The notes under the pieces were generated by a model. That model was not told the origin of the DNA. It made no database searches and worked only from the letters and a program-made list of their open reading frames with translations. Of a stretch of DNA of 64,000 nucleotides, positions 1 through 10,765 are shown piece by piece. Position 1 is the first letter of the stretch. The number at the start of each line of letters is the position of its first letter. The DNA lies in assembly GCA_034766995.1 (NCBI GenBank), contig CM068322.1:34915439-34979438 (forward strand), written 5' to 3'. The translations under genes and the position numbers were made by a program. The DNA comes from Acanthacorydalis orientalis. Lineage: Eukaryota > Arthropoda > Insecta > Megaloptera > Corydalidae.

Positions 1-52
1 GTATCACCTCTCTGTTTCGTTAATTCCATAATGTGGGAAAAAATATACATAC

Positions 53-54
<2 letters not shown>

Positions 55-105
<51 letters not shown>
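55..105. repeat. (TA)n microsatellite
   Basis: Pure TA, running on the right into (CATA)n up to about 122. Confidence 0.98.
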
Positions 106-109
<4 letters not shown>

Positions 110-129
110 CATACATACATATACAACAT

Positions 130-550
130 CAGTAACAGCCTCTGTAGATCCACTGCTGGATAAAGATCTCTTCCATGATTTTCCGTTTTGTACGTCTCTC
201 TTTTCCGCCGATTTCCAATAAAAGTTTTAATTTCCTCATCTCACCTGTTCATTGATCTCTTTCTTGATACTTTTATATGCGTTGGTTCCGAGTCAATAAT
301 TTCTGTTGTCCATCGGTTATCTTCTCTTCTTGCAACATGCCCCATTCATTTCCATTTCAGACTTTTTACTCTTCTTATCACATCTGTGACTCATGTCTGT
401 TCTCGTATCCATTCTATTTTTTCCCACTCTTTTCTTGTTATTCTTAGCATGAATATTTTCGTACTTCTCTGTATTTTTTGGAGTCTGATGATTTTAGCGT
501 TAAGCGCCCGTGTTTCGTTGCCATATCTAAGGACTGGTAGTATTACATAT
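130..550 (-). pseudogene. RTE-type LINE, reverse transcriptase C-terminus, decayed
   Basis: Read on the minus strand, the segment gives a pattern known from the C-terminus of RTE/BovB-like non-LTR ORF2 proteins. It starts with VLRYGNETRAL near 540-500, then KEWEKIEWIREQT, VTDVIRRVKSLKW, MGHVARREDNRWTT, and finally MEEIFIQQW near 165-140. All but the last block stay in one frame, interrupted by three TGA stops; two of these sit where the family usually has Trp (TGG to TGA). A frameshift precedes the final block. This is a dead 5'-truncated copy with no reverse-transcriptase active site. The plus-strand open frame here is its antisense shadow. It lies inside the microsatellite of an hAT-like end. 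Confidence 0.8.
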
Positions 551-570
551 ATATATATATATATTATATG

Positions 571-604
<34 letters not shown>
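547..604. repeat. (TA)n microsatellite, interrupted
   Basis: TA tracts broken by ATTATATGTATT. It directly precedes the hAT-like end at 611. Confidence 0.95.
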
Positions 605-607
<3 letters not shown>

Positions 608-661
608 TAGGGTCTCAAAATGATAAAGCTTCAGGACCCCCTAATGTACAAACCCGACTAG

Positions 662-1560
662 ATTTTCAATCTTTTGCATCTGTTGTTTCTAGTTTCTACC
701 AGTTTACACTTTCGAGCATTCTTCTCCTTCCTAAATAGTCTGTTTAACAACCAGCATTTAAATAACAAGATGTTATGATTATTTTTCTGCTAAAAAATTT
801 ACAAACTGTTTCTTTAACAAATGCTTCATTTCGGTTTGGTATTTAATAATTTATCTAAAATATATAATAATAATTAGATAAAGATAATTATATAAATAAA
901 TAATTTATCTAATTATTCGTCTAAAAGAATCCCATATCATTATTTGAAAGAGCATACTTTCACTACTACTCGACAAAATCAAAGAATTTTCATACTTTTT
1001 ACAAACATCTCTTTCTTGTATTACACTTGAAAATTTAAAATTTAATTCCTGAAGAATTTCTTATCATAAAATCTATCAAAGAATGAATTATGAAGTCATT
1101 TAAATATGTTTTTTTTAAAAAAAAAACTATCTATAAATAAACATACATTGTTACCAATGAGATGTACTTTTGATTCTGAGTAGTATGTATTAGTTCTTAT
1201 TTAAAGATATAAATTCCATTACAATAACTGGATTTATTAAATTCATTAGGGCAGGAAGAGAGTAAGAATGACTGATAATGCCTAGTTTTTATAAACTTGT
1301 TCTTACAATTGGTGTAGAAAAGCACAATTAACAATTTGTAAATCAGGAATTAATACTTATTTAAAGGATCGATTAAGGAACAGTAAAAATGGAATTTAGT
1401 ACCACAGATCGGAGGTAATTAGAGTAAAATTCAAACTAATTTACAATGAACATTTACACAAGCTTTATCGAAACGTTTAATCGAAATATTAATAATTGCA
1501 AAATACACCTGGTTTTAAGTAACAGGTCAGGTGTTATAAACAGAATACTCATTCAATGAA
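662..1560. other. AT-rich spacer
   Basis: No open frame, terminal inverted repeat or recognisable repeat was seen. The DNA is rich in TTTAAA and AATAAT runs. Confidence 0.5.
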
Positions 1561-1960
1561 ACAGTGTTTTTATATTCTCCGCGACATCGACAATCATACG
1601 AGTGTCTTAGAGACTGTTTTCTCAGAAGGTTATACTCTTTCCTCGTCCGGGAGGGGGCGGGGGTAATTTTAAACGATTTTACAGCCGTCTAAAACTGTGT
1701 ATGTAAGTTAATATCGGAATACTCGTACGTTGAAACCCTTTATCCACATACAGTATTATTATTTTATGTTTAAAGTTCGAAACGATTCGATGCTCCGCTG
1801 TGTACGTCGCTCGTCGGCAGGTCGTTGCGGGTCCCACGACAACGCGTGAACTTGACCTCCGTGACCGTACGGTACCACGTGCCTACGGACACGGTGAGCA
1901 CATCTGGCCGCCGCATTTTATATACGACGACGACTGTCTGCATGTCTATTCGTCTACACA
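1560..1960. promoter_or_regulatory. CpG-rich island, candidate promoter or exon
   Basis: The base composition shifts sharply. A G-run (GGGAGGGGGCGGGGG) lies near 1650 and many CpGs lie at 1790-1930, with an E-box CACGTG near 1877 and a TATA-like TTTATATACG near 1917. The short overlapping frames on both strands resemble no family I know. The function is inferred from composition only. Confidence 0.25.
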
Positions 1961-2489
1961 AACACACACACACGTATACAAGAATAGTATGAGACTTGGG
2001 TACATACTTGCACACAGACACACACATGCATGCATGTGTAAGAAATATTGGCTGAATTTCAAATACTAATAAAAGTTTAAGAACTTAACAAGATTCTTTA
2101 AATTGATAATTAATTACTAGACTAAAAAAGAATCACTGTGACCAATTCGTTTCACATAGTTTGATACAAAACTGTGATGTTTATATGACGAAGAATGACG
2201 GTTGATTAATTAATTCTATTCATTTTTAAGAATTTATAGTTTGATGATGATTGAAAATATATTTAAGCATCGAGTAGATTAAATGACTTTTTCTGTAATC
2301 ATCATCGAAAATATAATCATGTTTAAACTCTTTTTTTACAGAATGAATTTATTTGAAAATAGTTACTGGTTAGTAACTTGGAATATTTATTTATTGTATT
2401 TGAATACTTTTAAAAAAATATATACTATTTCTGATTATTTAAAGAGAAATTTCAAGTCCACAAATGAATTCTTTGTTCATCCTGGTCTT

Positions 2490-2697
2490 GTTCGTAATGT
2501 GGAAAAGAATTCTTAATTGTGAATGTGAATTTAGGACTGTCGGAACTATTTTTGTGACAGATTTAATGTTTCTGAACAGCCAAAAACTATCTATAACGAT
2601 TTAGTGAACATTTTTGATCAGATTTTTTTACTAATCTGTAAAGTGGAAAAAAAACCCATTCGTGAATGTGAATTTAGAGCCAAAGTGTCAGAACAAG
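2490..2697. repeat. FB1 fold-back repeat
   Basis: Two right-hand FB1 arms follow each other: GTGAATGTGAATTTAGGACTG near 2519 and GTGAATGTGAATTTAGAGCC with AGTGTCAGAAC at 2663-2695. The AACATTTTTGATCAG core word lies at 2608-2622. No coding potential is visible. Confidence 0.6.
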
Positions 2698-2763
2698 TAA
2701 AGAATTCATTTGTGAAACGAAAATCGAACCTATTTAAAAAAAATCGACATAGAAATATATTCA

Positions 2764-3060
2764 TTAGGTTGGTAGGAAAATAAATGCGGTTTTTGTTTAC
2801 TAAATTCTAACCTTCATTTTGTTCAATCAGTGTCATTCTCGTCGTGTTCATGTTAATATCATTTTAAAGTGCATTTTTCAGTCTGTGTTTTGGTAACATC
2901 GACTTTGATTTTATTATCGATTTTTCTTCAAGCTCAGTTATTGAAATAAATACAGAAAAGAAGGAAATCAGAGCAATTGTTCGCATGAAATCTTTTATTT
3001 TGTATGAATTTTTTATAATTTTTCACAATCAGTTCACAATAGTCAAGAAAATGTCTGATC
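2764..3060 (+). mobile_element. mariner (cecropia/Hsmar1-like) 5' fragment
   Basis: It starts with TTAGGTTGGTAGGAAAATAA, then ATGCGGTTTTTG, closely resembling the terminal inverted repeat of Hsmar1-type (cecropia subfamily) mariners. About 190 bp on, a frame near 2955-3030 reads EKKEIRAIVRMKSFILYEF. This fits the start of that subfamily's helix-turn-helix domain (KKQIRAIFLFEFK in Hsmar1), with a small shift. The rest of the transposase and the 3' repeat are missing. The 3' limit is approximate. Confidence 0.6.
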
Positions 3061-3149
3061 CAATCTGATTTTAGGATACTAGAACAAACCTACTTTTAGG
3101 TTCCAGTAAATCTCTTCTAAAAATAAGATTGTATGTTTTCATATTTGTG

Positions 3150-3350
3150 GCCTCGTTTGTGCATTGTCCTGATGACCTTGGTCGTTGAGAATCATAAGAA
3201 TAATTGTCTACTACGTCCAGTTTGAGCTCTTATCGGCATGCTCAGGCAGGTATCAATAACTGTAGTTACCTAAAAGATGGCTGAAGGATCGAAACTAGTC
3301 GTGGTAGAAAATACTAGTCTGTTCTTGTTTCCATATCGGCTCTAACAGAG
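3150..3350. repeat. possible retroelement 3' end
   Basis: AGATGGCTGAAGGATCGAAA near 3275 resembles the GATGNCTGAANGNNCGAAAC motif often seen in 3' regions of arthropod non-LTR elements. It is followed by a small palindrome (ACTAGTCGTGGTAGAAAATACTAGT split about its centre). No coding part was found, so the assignment is tentative. Confidence 0.25.
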
Positions 3351-3524
3351 GCTAGACATGTTTTTGGAATTGATTTTAAAAATTTTTAATCAGAATATAC
3401 AGAAAGAAAATAGCCAGAAAGACAATAAACATTTAGTTAGTTATTAATCGACTATTTAACAACTAACATGTGTTTTATCTTAAATTATTTTGTTTCTATG
3501 GAAATAAAGCATATTCATATGTTT

Positions 3525-3528
<4 letters not shown>

Positions 3529-3590
<62 letters not shown>
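3529..3590. repeat. (TA)n(TG)n compound microsatellite
   Basis: About 43 bp of TA are followed by about 18 bp of TG. Confidence 0.97.
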
Positions 3591-3960
3591 AAGTATAATC
3601 ATACATACATAACTAAAAATTCGAAACGAATGTCGACCTGTCGATGTACACGATGCATGCACATCGTGGCCTAAAACCATGACGATGACGGTGTGGTCAC
3701 GACGATGATGATGACACAAAGGCGAAGCAATTAGCATAAAACCACGACCGATTTTCACAGTCCGTGACATTCTTCGTACAGACTCTATTGTGACTGTTGC
3801 TTTTGCCTTCTTACGTCATTGCTATTCAGTCGAAAGACAAGTGTGAGGCTGCGCGTTCGTACAGATTTGACTCGTATCGTAAATCAGTAAATATGTGAGC
3901 GCAGGACGAGGACGAAAATAAAATTTATACAGATATGTACATGCGTACACGCACACGTTT
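3591..3960. other. moderately CpG-rich stretch
   Basis: GACGATGACGG-type imperfect triplets lie at 3677-3715, and an inverted word CGATGT...ACATCG spans 3642-3666. No frame with recognisable content was seen. Confidence 0.3.
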
Positions 3961-5112
3961 CTAAATGTAGATATTTATTCGTGTACAATTTCTGTACTAA
4001 CTAGTTCGATGGAATTCTGTACCGACGTCGCTGTAGATGGTTTTTTTTTCTTAGATTCGTAAATGAATTGTTTTTTTCACACCGAAGTTCATAAAAAAAA
4101 TGTCCAATGAATCATTGTTGTCATTTGGGTTGTGAATGATTTGTGATAAGACGAATCTAAAAAACAAAGAAGGCAACAAGATATGAATTGAAAAAGATAA
4201 TTATCACTGAAAAAAATAAACCGAAAAGGATAAGATTTAAAATAGAGGTAACAGAAAACTTTCTCATGAGAGATGTTCAATTTTGTTTATCAATCATACA
4301 GTAAACGATTTTATTGTTGCTTAAATCCTTTACTATGACGATCCAATCATCCTCATAGTACTAAGGGCTAAAATATTTAAAGACAGATTGAATTTAAAGT
4401 GTTGACTACAATGCACGATGACTGACCGCATTCAAATCGCAGAAGAACACTCTATTTTCGAATTCCACATGACCTTCCAGCTCTATCCAGTAGAATGGTT
4501 TTATTCAACCTTAATAGATTGACTTAAACAGTGCCTGTTTATTTTTCCATGTCCATCTCCTACCTCTGCCACGTTTATGGAATCAGTGAGGAGAATTTTA
4601 TTATCGCACGCATCAAAAACCTCGTTTCCAGAACCCACGATCAGAAATATCGTTCAACGGTTCACAGAAAACGTACCGAATTTAAAAAGAAAACCTTCCA
4701 GATCCCGGGATCCAAGAACCGAATCACTGGACATAAAAGAGCCGAGCAGATAAAGTCGACATGCATTTACATCTCCGACTAATTAGACAATTGGACCAAA
4801 TCGCTAACAATATCTCATACTCCACTATTTCAATTCTTCGAACCAATGAACGAATGTTTTCTTACTTCTCGAACGATCCTCCTCTGTCTGCACGGCTACG
4901 TGACTGGATTGGCACAGACAATAACGACCCAGCTCTTCTCGTTTTTAATATAAATATATTCTTTTTTTTATTGAAATCCGTCATGCATGAATTTAGCACT
5001 TATGTTAAAATATATATTTATCCTGTAATTATATTCAGTTTCGTTGTAATTTAGTTATTCGTCGACTTGAAAATTTAATTTTACTATTTGATGTTATACA
5101 CACTGTACTTAC

Positions 5113-5118
<6 letters not shown>
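3960..5118. other. spacer with one unrecognised frame
   Basis: The only frame of note, 4531-4782 (+), gives 83 basic residues (HDQKYRSTVHRKRTEFKKK region) with no family resemblance, splice signals or repeated copies. I treat it as non-coding. Confidence 0.35.

Positions 5119-5170
<52 letters not shown>
5119..5170. repeat. (TA)n microsatellite
   Basis: Pure TA, followed by (GTAT)n. Confidence 0.97.
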
Positions 5171-5180
<10 letters not shown>

Positions 5181-5370
5181 GTTTATACATGCAGTTTCGT
5201 TGTACCACTGCTTTTTTACAATTAAAATTATGCGATATGCAAAAAAAACTCTTCTTGGTTTATTATACTAATTAATTATTTTACGCGAAATGAAATATAA
5301 AATCGAGAGATAACCATCTGTAATTAATTACACATATAATAAGTATTAGAGATACTAATCTAATTATATA

Positions 5371-5376
<6 letters not shown>

Positions 5377-5462
<86 letters not shown>
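5377..5462. repeat. (TA)n microsatellite
   Basis: About 86 bp of pure TA, one of the longest tracts in the window. Confidence 0.97.
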
Positions 5463-5465
<3 letters not shown>

Positions 5466-5515
5466 TAATTACATTCACATTATTTCTGCATAAGAGATAA
5501 GTTGATATAAAAAAA

Positions 5516-5516
<1 letters not shown>

Positions 5517-5553
<37 letters not shown>
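5517..5553. repeat. (TA)n microsatellite
   Basis: Pure TA, only 54 bp from the previous tract. Confidence 0.97.
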
Positions 5554-5557
<4 letters not shown>

Positions 5558-6049
5558 AAATATAATGAAGTAAGAGCTAACATTAAAAGCATGGCTGGAC
5601 AACAAACGGGTTTCAACTTCAATCAAAAAATGATTGAAGCAGAAACTTTCATGACCTTATAGTTTATGATAACTGTATAAATAATAAAAGGAAACTTAAT
5701 AAATGCACGGTAAGTTTTATATAGACATGGAATATTCGTTTGAATTAATAGAAAATATTTAATAGAATAATAGATAATAGAAAACAGAGAAATCGGATTT
5801 AATCGTCGATGTTTACTTGAATAACAGATTCGATATTCGGTGTTGTCCTTCACGTCAAGCAACAAAATCTACTTTTTTTGGCGTACAAAATAAGAGTACC
5901 GTCTAATAATTCGAACAGGATAATGTCTTATATTCAGAAACTATATTTACATTGAAAAAAATGTGTGTCGAATGTATTTAAAATTTGTTGATGTGCTAGT
6001 TGGTCGCTCTTGAGGTTTTAGTTAAAACAATTGTATAGAAGAGTAGATG
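5554..6049. other. AT-rich spacer
   Basis: Nothing recognised. An 80-codon minus-strand frame (5623-5865) has no features. Confidence 0.4.
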
Positions 6050-6450
6050 TTAGGTGTAAAAATTAATTCGGTCCCTTGACATTGAGTCAATCATAACTCT
6101 GTTTTAAATTAATTTTTTTAATTTAAAATCGTCGTTATAGGGTTTTGAAGTACCAACCTTAACACTTAAAAACATCATATGTCTTTCGATTGAATACATT
6201 TCGCATTCCAGTTGAAAAAAATCCTACCGAAGCCGAAGGAATGATCTGTCAGCTTTAAAGGAAAATGTTGTGAAACATTAAGCATGCAAACAATGCTAAA
6301 GCAGTGGAAGAGGTCCGAAAATAAACTACAACTTCATCGACTCAAAACTGCCGTCTTTTTTTCGACAATTACCAGACAGATAGAGTAAAGTTATAAAAAA
6401 TGATATGAAATATTTGAACGATTGAAATGTATTCTATTTTTCAGTAAATA
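6050..6450 (+). mobile_element. TTAGGTG-family mariner derivative, copy 1
   Basis: The left terminal repeat is TTAGGTGTAAAAATTAATTC, then GGTCCC. The internal order is the same as in the complete copy at 22881-23352: a TCATAACTCTGTTTTAAATT block, then a decayed helix-turn-helix segment (TTCGCATTCCAGTTGAAAAA near 6207), then GACAGATAGAGTAAAGTTAT (about 6375) and GATTGAAATGTATTCT (6421). The right terminal repeat is lost. The frame is broken, with no catalytic region. Confidence 0.75.
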
Positions 6451-7325
6451 GACAATCATTTTCTAGAAATAATTGTACTTGAAAAATGAATATGTGTCAG
6501 TGTGTATTGAATTGTATCAATAATTTGTAAGATCATTGAATGAAATCTGACATGTCTGTGGATATATTGTGTTCTATTCAAAAAGGAAACTGAATAATGT
6601 ATTCAACTAAATAAATTAATTAATTCTCGTACATTATAAATATCAACGGGTTGTATCATGCAATCTGTACAATTTTTTTTTTTTTAAAATCATAAGCATG
6701 TGTATGCAGTGTAAAAGTAACTCTAGAAATTTCTTAATAGAAAGTTAAGATCTGTACACTCGTTCTCGATCAATTAATTAATTATTTCAATATATTAATT
6801 AATCGCCTGTATTTTATCTATATATGCAACCGACTTTCTACAAGAGAAATAACAAAAAAACACACACATCCAGTTCGAGTTCTATTCCGATACAGGCGCG
6901 TTAATCAAAAATGTCGAAAAACAAACACAGAACTGACTTTCTCATGTACTGTACAAGACCGGCTCTCGTTGTTGTTATACAACAATAACAATAATAATTA
7001 TAATAATGAAGATGTGCCGATGATAAACATAAAACAATGAAATATAATATTATGGAGAGAAACACACGGAGAGCCACCGAGTCCAGACAAAGCATTTATT
7101 GATCTATGGTATTGTGTATACACACCAGCATGAGCGGGCCCGGTCTAAATATAGACCATGATTCATTACTATGTCTTCTAACTAATTGTACAGGTAATTA
7201 GTTTATATTATATTTAATTGTTGTTAGATTAATTCGCGGAATTTTAATAAATCCGTATTAATAACAGATTTCTTAGAATTAATACAGCGTCGTAATTAAA
7301 ACAATAGTAAAGATTATGTAAATCC

Positions 7326-7327
<2 letters not shown>
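6451..7327. other. spacer
   Basis: AT-rich DNA with a slightly GC-richer patch at 6880-7150. No recognisable gene or repeat was seen. Confidence 0.4.

Positions 7328-7384
<57 letters not shown>
7328..7384. repeat. (TA)n microsatellite
   Basis: About 57 bp of pure TA. Confidence 0.97.
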
Positions 7385-7387
<3 letters not shown>

Positions 7388-7901
7388 CGAAAAACAGACA
7401 GCGAGAGGGACAGAGAGACCTGTTAATTATGTATCAGTTGCAGTCAAAGAACGAGTCGAAAAAAATAACAATAAACTTGATAATTAGTTCTTATTATGTA
7501 AGTTTCAGAAAAAAAAAGATGTCTATAAAAAATCAACGAACGACTCGTGCATAATTTTCGACTAGTGTTATGCCTTTTTTTCTGAACGGTTTATGTTAAT
7601 AGATACATTTGCCTGAATGCAAATTTGTACAAGAATTATAATAATGTCTATTCGCAGTAGTGCGATCCGTTACCTCCTTCTACGTTTTTTTAATTTATAC
7701 TAAATTTGTAATTATTGTATACAATTAATGCACGAAAACTGACTTGGTCGGTCGAAAAATAAAGACTGTTATCTAATAAATTATTTTATGTTTATCTAGA
7801 CGAATTATCATGATTCTAGGATATTAACTTTGGACAGAAGTAGAAATGATTAGATTTTATCAGGATTTTAAGGATGAAATGCCATTCGTCCATTATAGAT
7901 A

Positions 7902-8506
7902 TTCGGCTGGCCAGTAAATAATGTCGGATATTTTCTTAAGAGAACGTTTCCGCTGTTTTTGAAGCAAAATACAATTCATAATCTATGAAAAAAATGTACA
8001 GACTAAAAGTTGGGACATTAACGTGTAATTTAAAAATATTAATTACATTTAGTTAATTTTCTTTTCTAGTATTTCTCTCGATGTGAAGATGAACAACGAG
8101 AAGATGTATTTTCATGCAATTATGCTTTTTTATTTCAGTAGAGGTAAAAATGCGATACAAAAGATTTCTGATGCTTATTTTGATGGTACTGTGAATAGAA
8201 GAATGGTACAAAAATGGTTCAAAAAGTTTTCATGATATCCACTATCACTATCAGATTTTCACTTATTTCATTCTTTACAAAATTCCCTTAATGGGAAAAC
8301 ATTTAATTCTTTAGCGGCCTGTGAAATGTATATTTCGAGATTTTTTGTCAAAAAAGATAAATTATTATGCAACTACCTACAAACTGCTAAAAAGTCATTG
8401 ATCATATTAGTCAATACATTATTTAAAAAAGTGTTCTATATTAAAAAATAAATAAATAACCGAGAAATTTATCGATAAATCCGACATTACTTATTGACCA
8501 GCCTAA
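7902..8506 (+). mobile_element. complete, internally deleted mariner element (605 bp)
   Basis: The left end TTCGGCTGGCCAGTAAATAA, then TGTCGGAT, matches the reverse complement of the right end (TTAGGCTGGTCAATAAGTAA, then TGTCGGAT). TA lies directly outside both ends (7900-7901 and 8507-8508), the target duplication expected of mariner. The length is under half of the usual 1.3 kb because the middle of the transposase is gone. Both junctions and the right-hand coding tail are still readable, so the copy looks fairly young. It cannot encode an active enzyme and could only have moved with a transposase supplied elsewhere. Confidence 0.92.
8089..8451 (+). pseudogene. mariner transposase with central deletion
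   Basis: The ATG at 8089 opens 48 codons with the mariner N-terminal helix-turn-helix pattern (FYFSRGKNAIQKISDAY, then MVQKWFKKF). After a TGA at 8233-8235 the same frame runs on for 71 codons as the mariner C-terminus. That part contains YPLSLSDFHLFHSLQNSLNG, a decayed form of the family's YSPDLAPSD.HLF.SLQ..L.G block, and ends with KKVFYIKK and a TAA at 8449. The deletion therefore joined the two ends in frame. The first two catalytic aspartates lie in the deleted part. The family assignment is firm; the subfamily (mellifera-like?) is not. Confidence 0.85.
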
Positions 8507-8754
8507 TAGTTCTCCTTACATAGTCATTCAGTTGTGGAATATTTCAGTATTTGATACCACACTCATTTCAATTTATTATTTCTTCTTAGATTCCAATTTT
8601 AATACAACCTTTTATCGTTTGTTAACGGAGTACCTGTTTGGTTTTCAACAATTAATATGTTAGACAATCTTTTTTAATATACAAGTGTTTTAAATTAATT
8701 TCTGGTTTGTTTCCTAGAAAACTCTATAGTTTGAACACGACTGTTTCCGTAGAG

Positions 8755-9145
8755 TCGAATGTATTGTCTATTTTCACAAATCAATTCTTCTTCCAGTCCA
8801 CAAACTACAAAACATTTTTTCTGGTCAGATATCTGCAATGAATATTATTGACTTGACCAGGAGAAATATTCGAGCTTTGTGCGACGAAAAAACTATTAAT
8901 TTGTGACAGTGAATTTGACCACAATATCAAAACTCGTAATGACACTTGTCTATTCGTGATAAATAATCTATTTGTTTCACAAATCAATTCTATTTTCAGT
9001 CCACGAACCACACACAACATTTTTCTGGTCGGAAATGTCCAATAAACATTATTGGTTTGATCAGAAGAAATATTTGAGCTTTGTTGAGTAAAAAGAAGTC
9101 GTTTGTAAAAGCGAATTTAGTAACAGTGTCAGAACTGTATTATGA
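8755..9145. repeat. tandem pair of FB1 fold-back repeats
   Basis: Two palindromic units of about 175 bp lie head to tail (about 8770-8945 and 8965-9142). Each left arm has TTCACAAATCAATTCT, a TCCAGTCCAC or TTCAGTCCAC word and TTTTTCTGGTC. Each right arm answers with GACCAGGAGAAAT or GATCAGAAGAAAT, GAGCTTTGT and GTGAATTT or GCGAATTTAG. The right arm of the second unit ends in CAGTGTCAGAACTG. This is the clearest full-length view of FB1 in the window. Confidence 0.8.
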
Positions 9146-9317
9146 TCAATATAACTATTTTAATATCTTATAAAAATAATATAAAAGGCATTCATTATAA
9201 TGTTTATTTTTTATCCTGGATTTTGATATGTGAATTTTATTCATGAAAAATGATATCTATTTTTATACCACTATAAAATAAACTAATCATTATATCATTG
9301 TAAAATTAAGTACGCCA

Positions 9318-9320
<3 letters not shown>

Positions 9321-9379
<59 letters not shown>
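9321..9379. repeat. (TA)n microsatellite
   Basis: About 59 bp of pure TA, followed by a short GA tract. Confidence 0.97.
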
Positions 9380-9381
<2 letters not shown>

Positions 9382-9534
9382 AAGAGAGAGACATGTATAT
9401 GGGTTTGTATGTGAAGAATATAAGAAACTTGTTCGAATATTGTTTATATACCAAATTACTTAAAACATTAATGCGTTCACGTCGGAAAAAAATCGACAAA
9501 TAAATGTATAAATAAATAAGTTTCATATATAAAT

Positions 9535-9900
9535 GTGCCGGTGCACGTTCGGTCAACGTTTCGAGCGGCCCGTCGACCGTCGACGGATAAAAGAAGGCGC
9601 GCGGCGCTCGTTCGAACGTCGGACGGAGAGGCGAACGGTCGGGGCCGGCTGCGACGAGCGTGAGCGCGACGCCGCGCCCCGTCGATGGGATGAGCGAATG
9701 TTTTTGTGGGAGCGCAGCACGGAGCCATTAGCCCCCATCAGGGAGGTGAACAGATTAATCTCAATAAACGATATACCGCAAGCTGGCTGGAATACAGGCG
9801 GGGGCACTAAAAGCCGGATTGAAAAGCAACATGTATCGTGAACTCACCTTTATAATGATGTAATGAGAATGCATTAGTTTAATTTAATGTGAACCTGCGG
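9535..9900. promoter_or_regulatory. CpG-rich island, candidate conserved element
   Basis: A strong GC and CpG peak (9540-9720) runs into a unique, repeat-free block (9720-9850). That block holds homeodomain-type TTAATCTCAATAAACGAT and an AAGCTGGCTGGAATACAGGC word. The longest frame (9533-9841, +) is Arg-rich in its first half and matches no family I know, and three frames overlap here, as expected of high GC. An enhancer, promoter or exon is possible; only composition supports it. Confidence 0.3.
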
Positions 9901-9928
9901 CCTACACACACTACATACATTTAATACA

Positions 9929-9931
<3 letters not shown>

Positions 9932-9992
<61 letters not shown>
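9932..9992. repeat. (TA)n microsatellite
   Basis: About 61 bp of pure TA. Confidence 0.97.
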
Positions 9993-9995
<3 letters not shown>

Positions 9996-10548
9996 ATACA
10001 CGATTACCTACACATTAACGACTAAATTTATTTATTTATTTAGTTTAGCAACTAACGATGGTAAACACTTATAAACAATTACTAAAATTATACAGAAAAT
10101 TAAGCTTTAAATCCAAACGATTCATAAAAATCGTATTTTCATTCAAAAAACAGAATTCTCTTTTACATCCGACACATTTCAAAAAACTATAACGGGAGAG
10201 CATACGAATAAAGTTAGAAACCTTCAAATGAAACGGAAAAGAAACGGTTTGAAACTCTTTTGTACTTGTGATTCCATCGATACATTGTCCTGCTGGTCTT
10301 CGTTTTAGGGAATCAGTCAAATCTCTGTTCTACGATTGAAAAATCGTCCTAAATGATGAATATCGATAGAATAACGTTTTTTTATAAAACATCTTTGAGT
10401 GTTTTTGCAAATGAAACACACAAATAGTATCAAACCTATGTTCCAGAATCACATGTCCATCTGTTATGAAATGTAAATCAGTGATATGAACTAATATTTC
10501 TAATAAAACGATTTTTATACTGTACAGTTATGATACTTTCAATACATA

Positions 10549-10551
<3 letters not shown>
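9993..10551. other. AT-rich spacer
   Basis: An 83-codon minus-strand frame (10069-10320) shows no recognisable domain. Nothing else was seen. Confidence 0.4.

Positions 10552-10612
<61 letters not shown>
10552..10612. repeat. (TA)n microsatellite
   Basis: About 61 bp of pure TA. Confidence 0.97.
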
Positions 10613-10615
<3 letters not shown>

Positions 10616-10669
10616 CTCATTTTAACTGCTCCTTTTTGCAATCACACTAGAAAGTACACAAAGACTGAT

Positions 10670-10765
10670 TGAAGAATCTGGATTTTTCATGTCTTACCGA
10701 TTTAAGAATAATTGTATCGTCATCGAAATATAATATTCAATAATCAATTATTGAACGTTTTTTTT
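10670..10765. repeat. FB1 inner block fragment
   Basis: GGATTTTTCATGTCTTACCG is followed by TCGTCATCGAAAT and a palindromic AATAATCAATTATTGAACG. These are the inner words of FB1 long forms. Confidence 0.45.

Larger units (their letters stand above)
1..661 (+). mobile_element. hAT-like element end, interrupted
   Basis: The first 50 bases (CACCTCTCTGTTTCGTTAAT and following) and bases 611-655 (GTCTCAAAATGATAAAGC, then CAGGACCCCCTAATGTACAA) match, in order, the right-hand part of the element at 13258-14408. The GGGCC/GGACC-rich subterminal block followed by TGTACAAA-Cnn is typical of arthropod hAT ends, which is family knowledge. Between the two blocks lie a microsatellite and an RTE-type LINE fragment absent from the other copy. 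The left part of the element lies outside the window. No transposase is visible here. Confidence 0.5.

Noticed and set aside
188..610. 140-codon plus-strand frame rich in Leu, Ser and Phe
   Set aside because: It is antisense to the RTE reverse-transcriptase remnant on the minus strand.
5281..5622. 113-codon frame with long Ile-Tyr runs, and about 35 similar frames elsewhere
   Set aside because: They translate (TA)n tracts and change with tract length. No coding signal is present outside the repeats.
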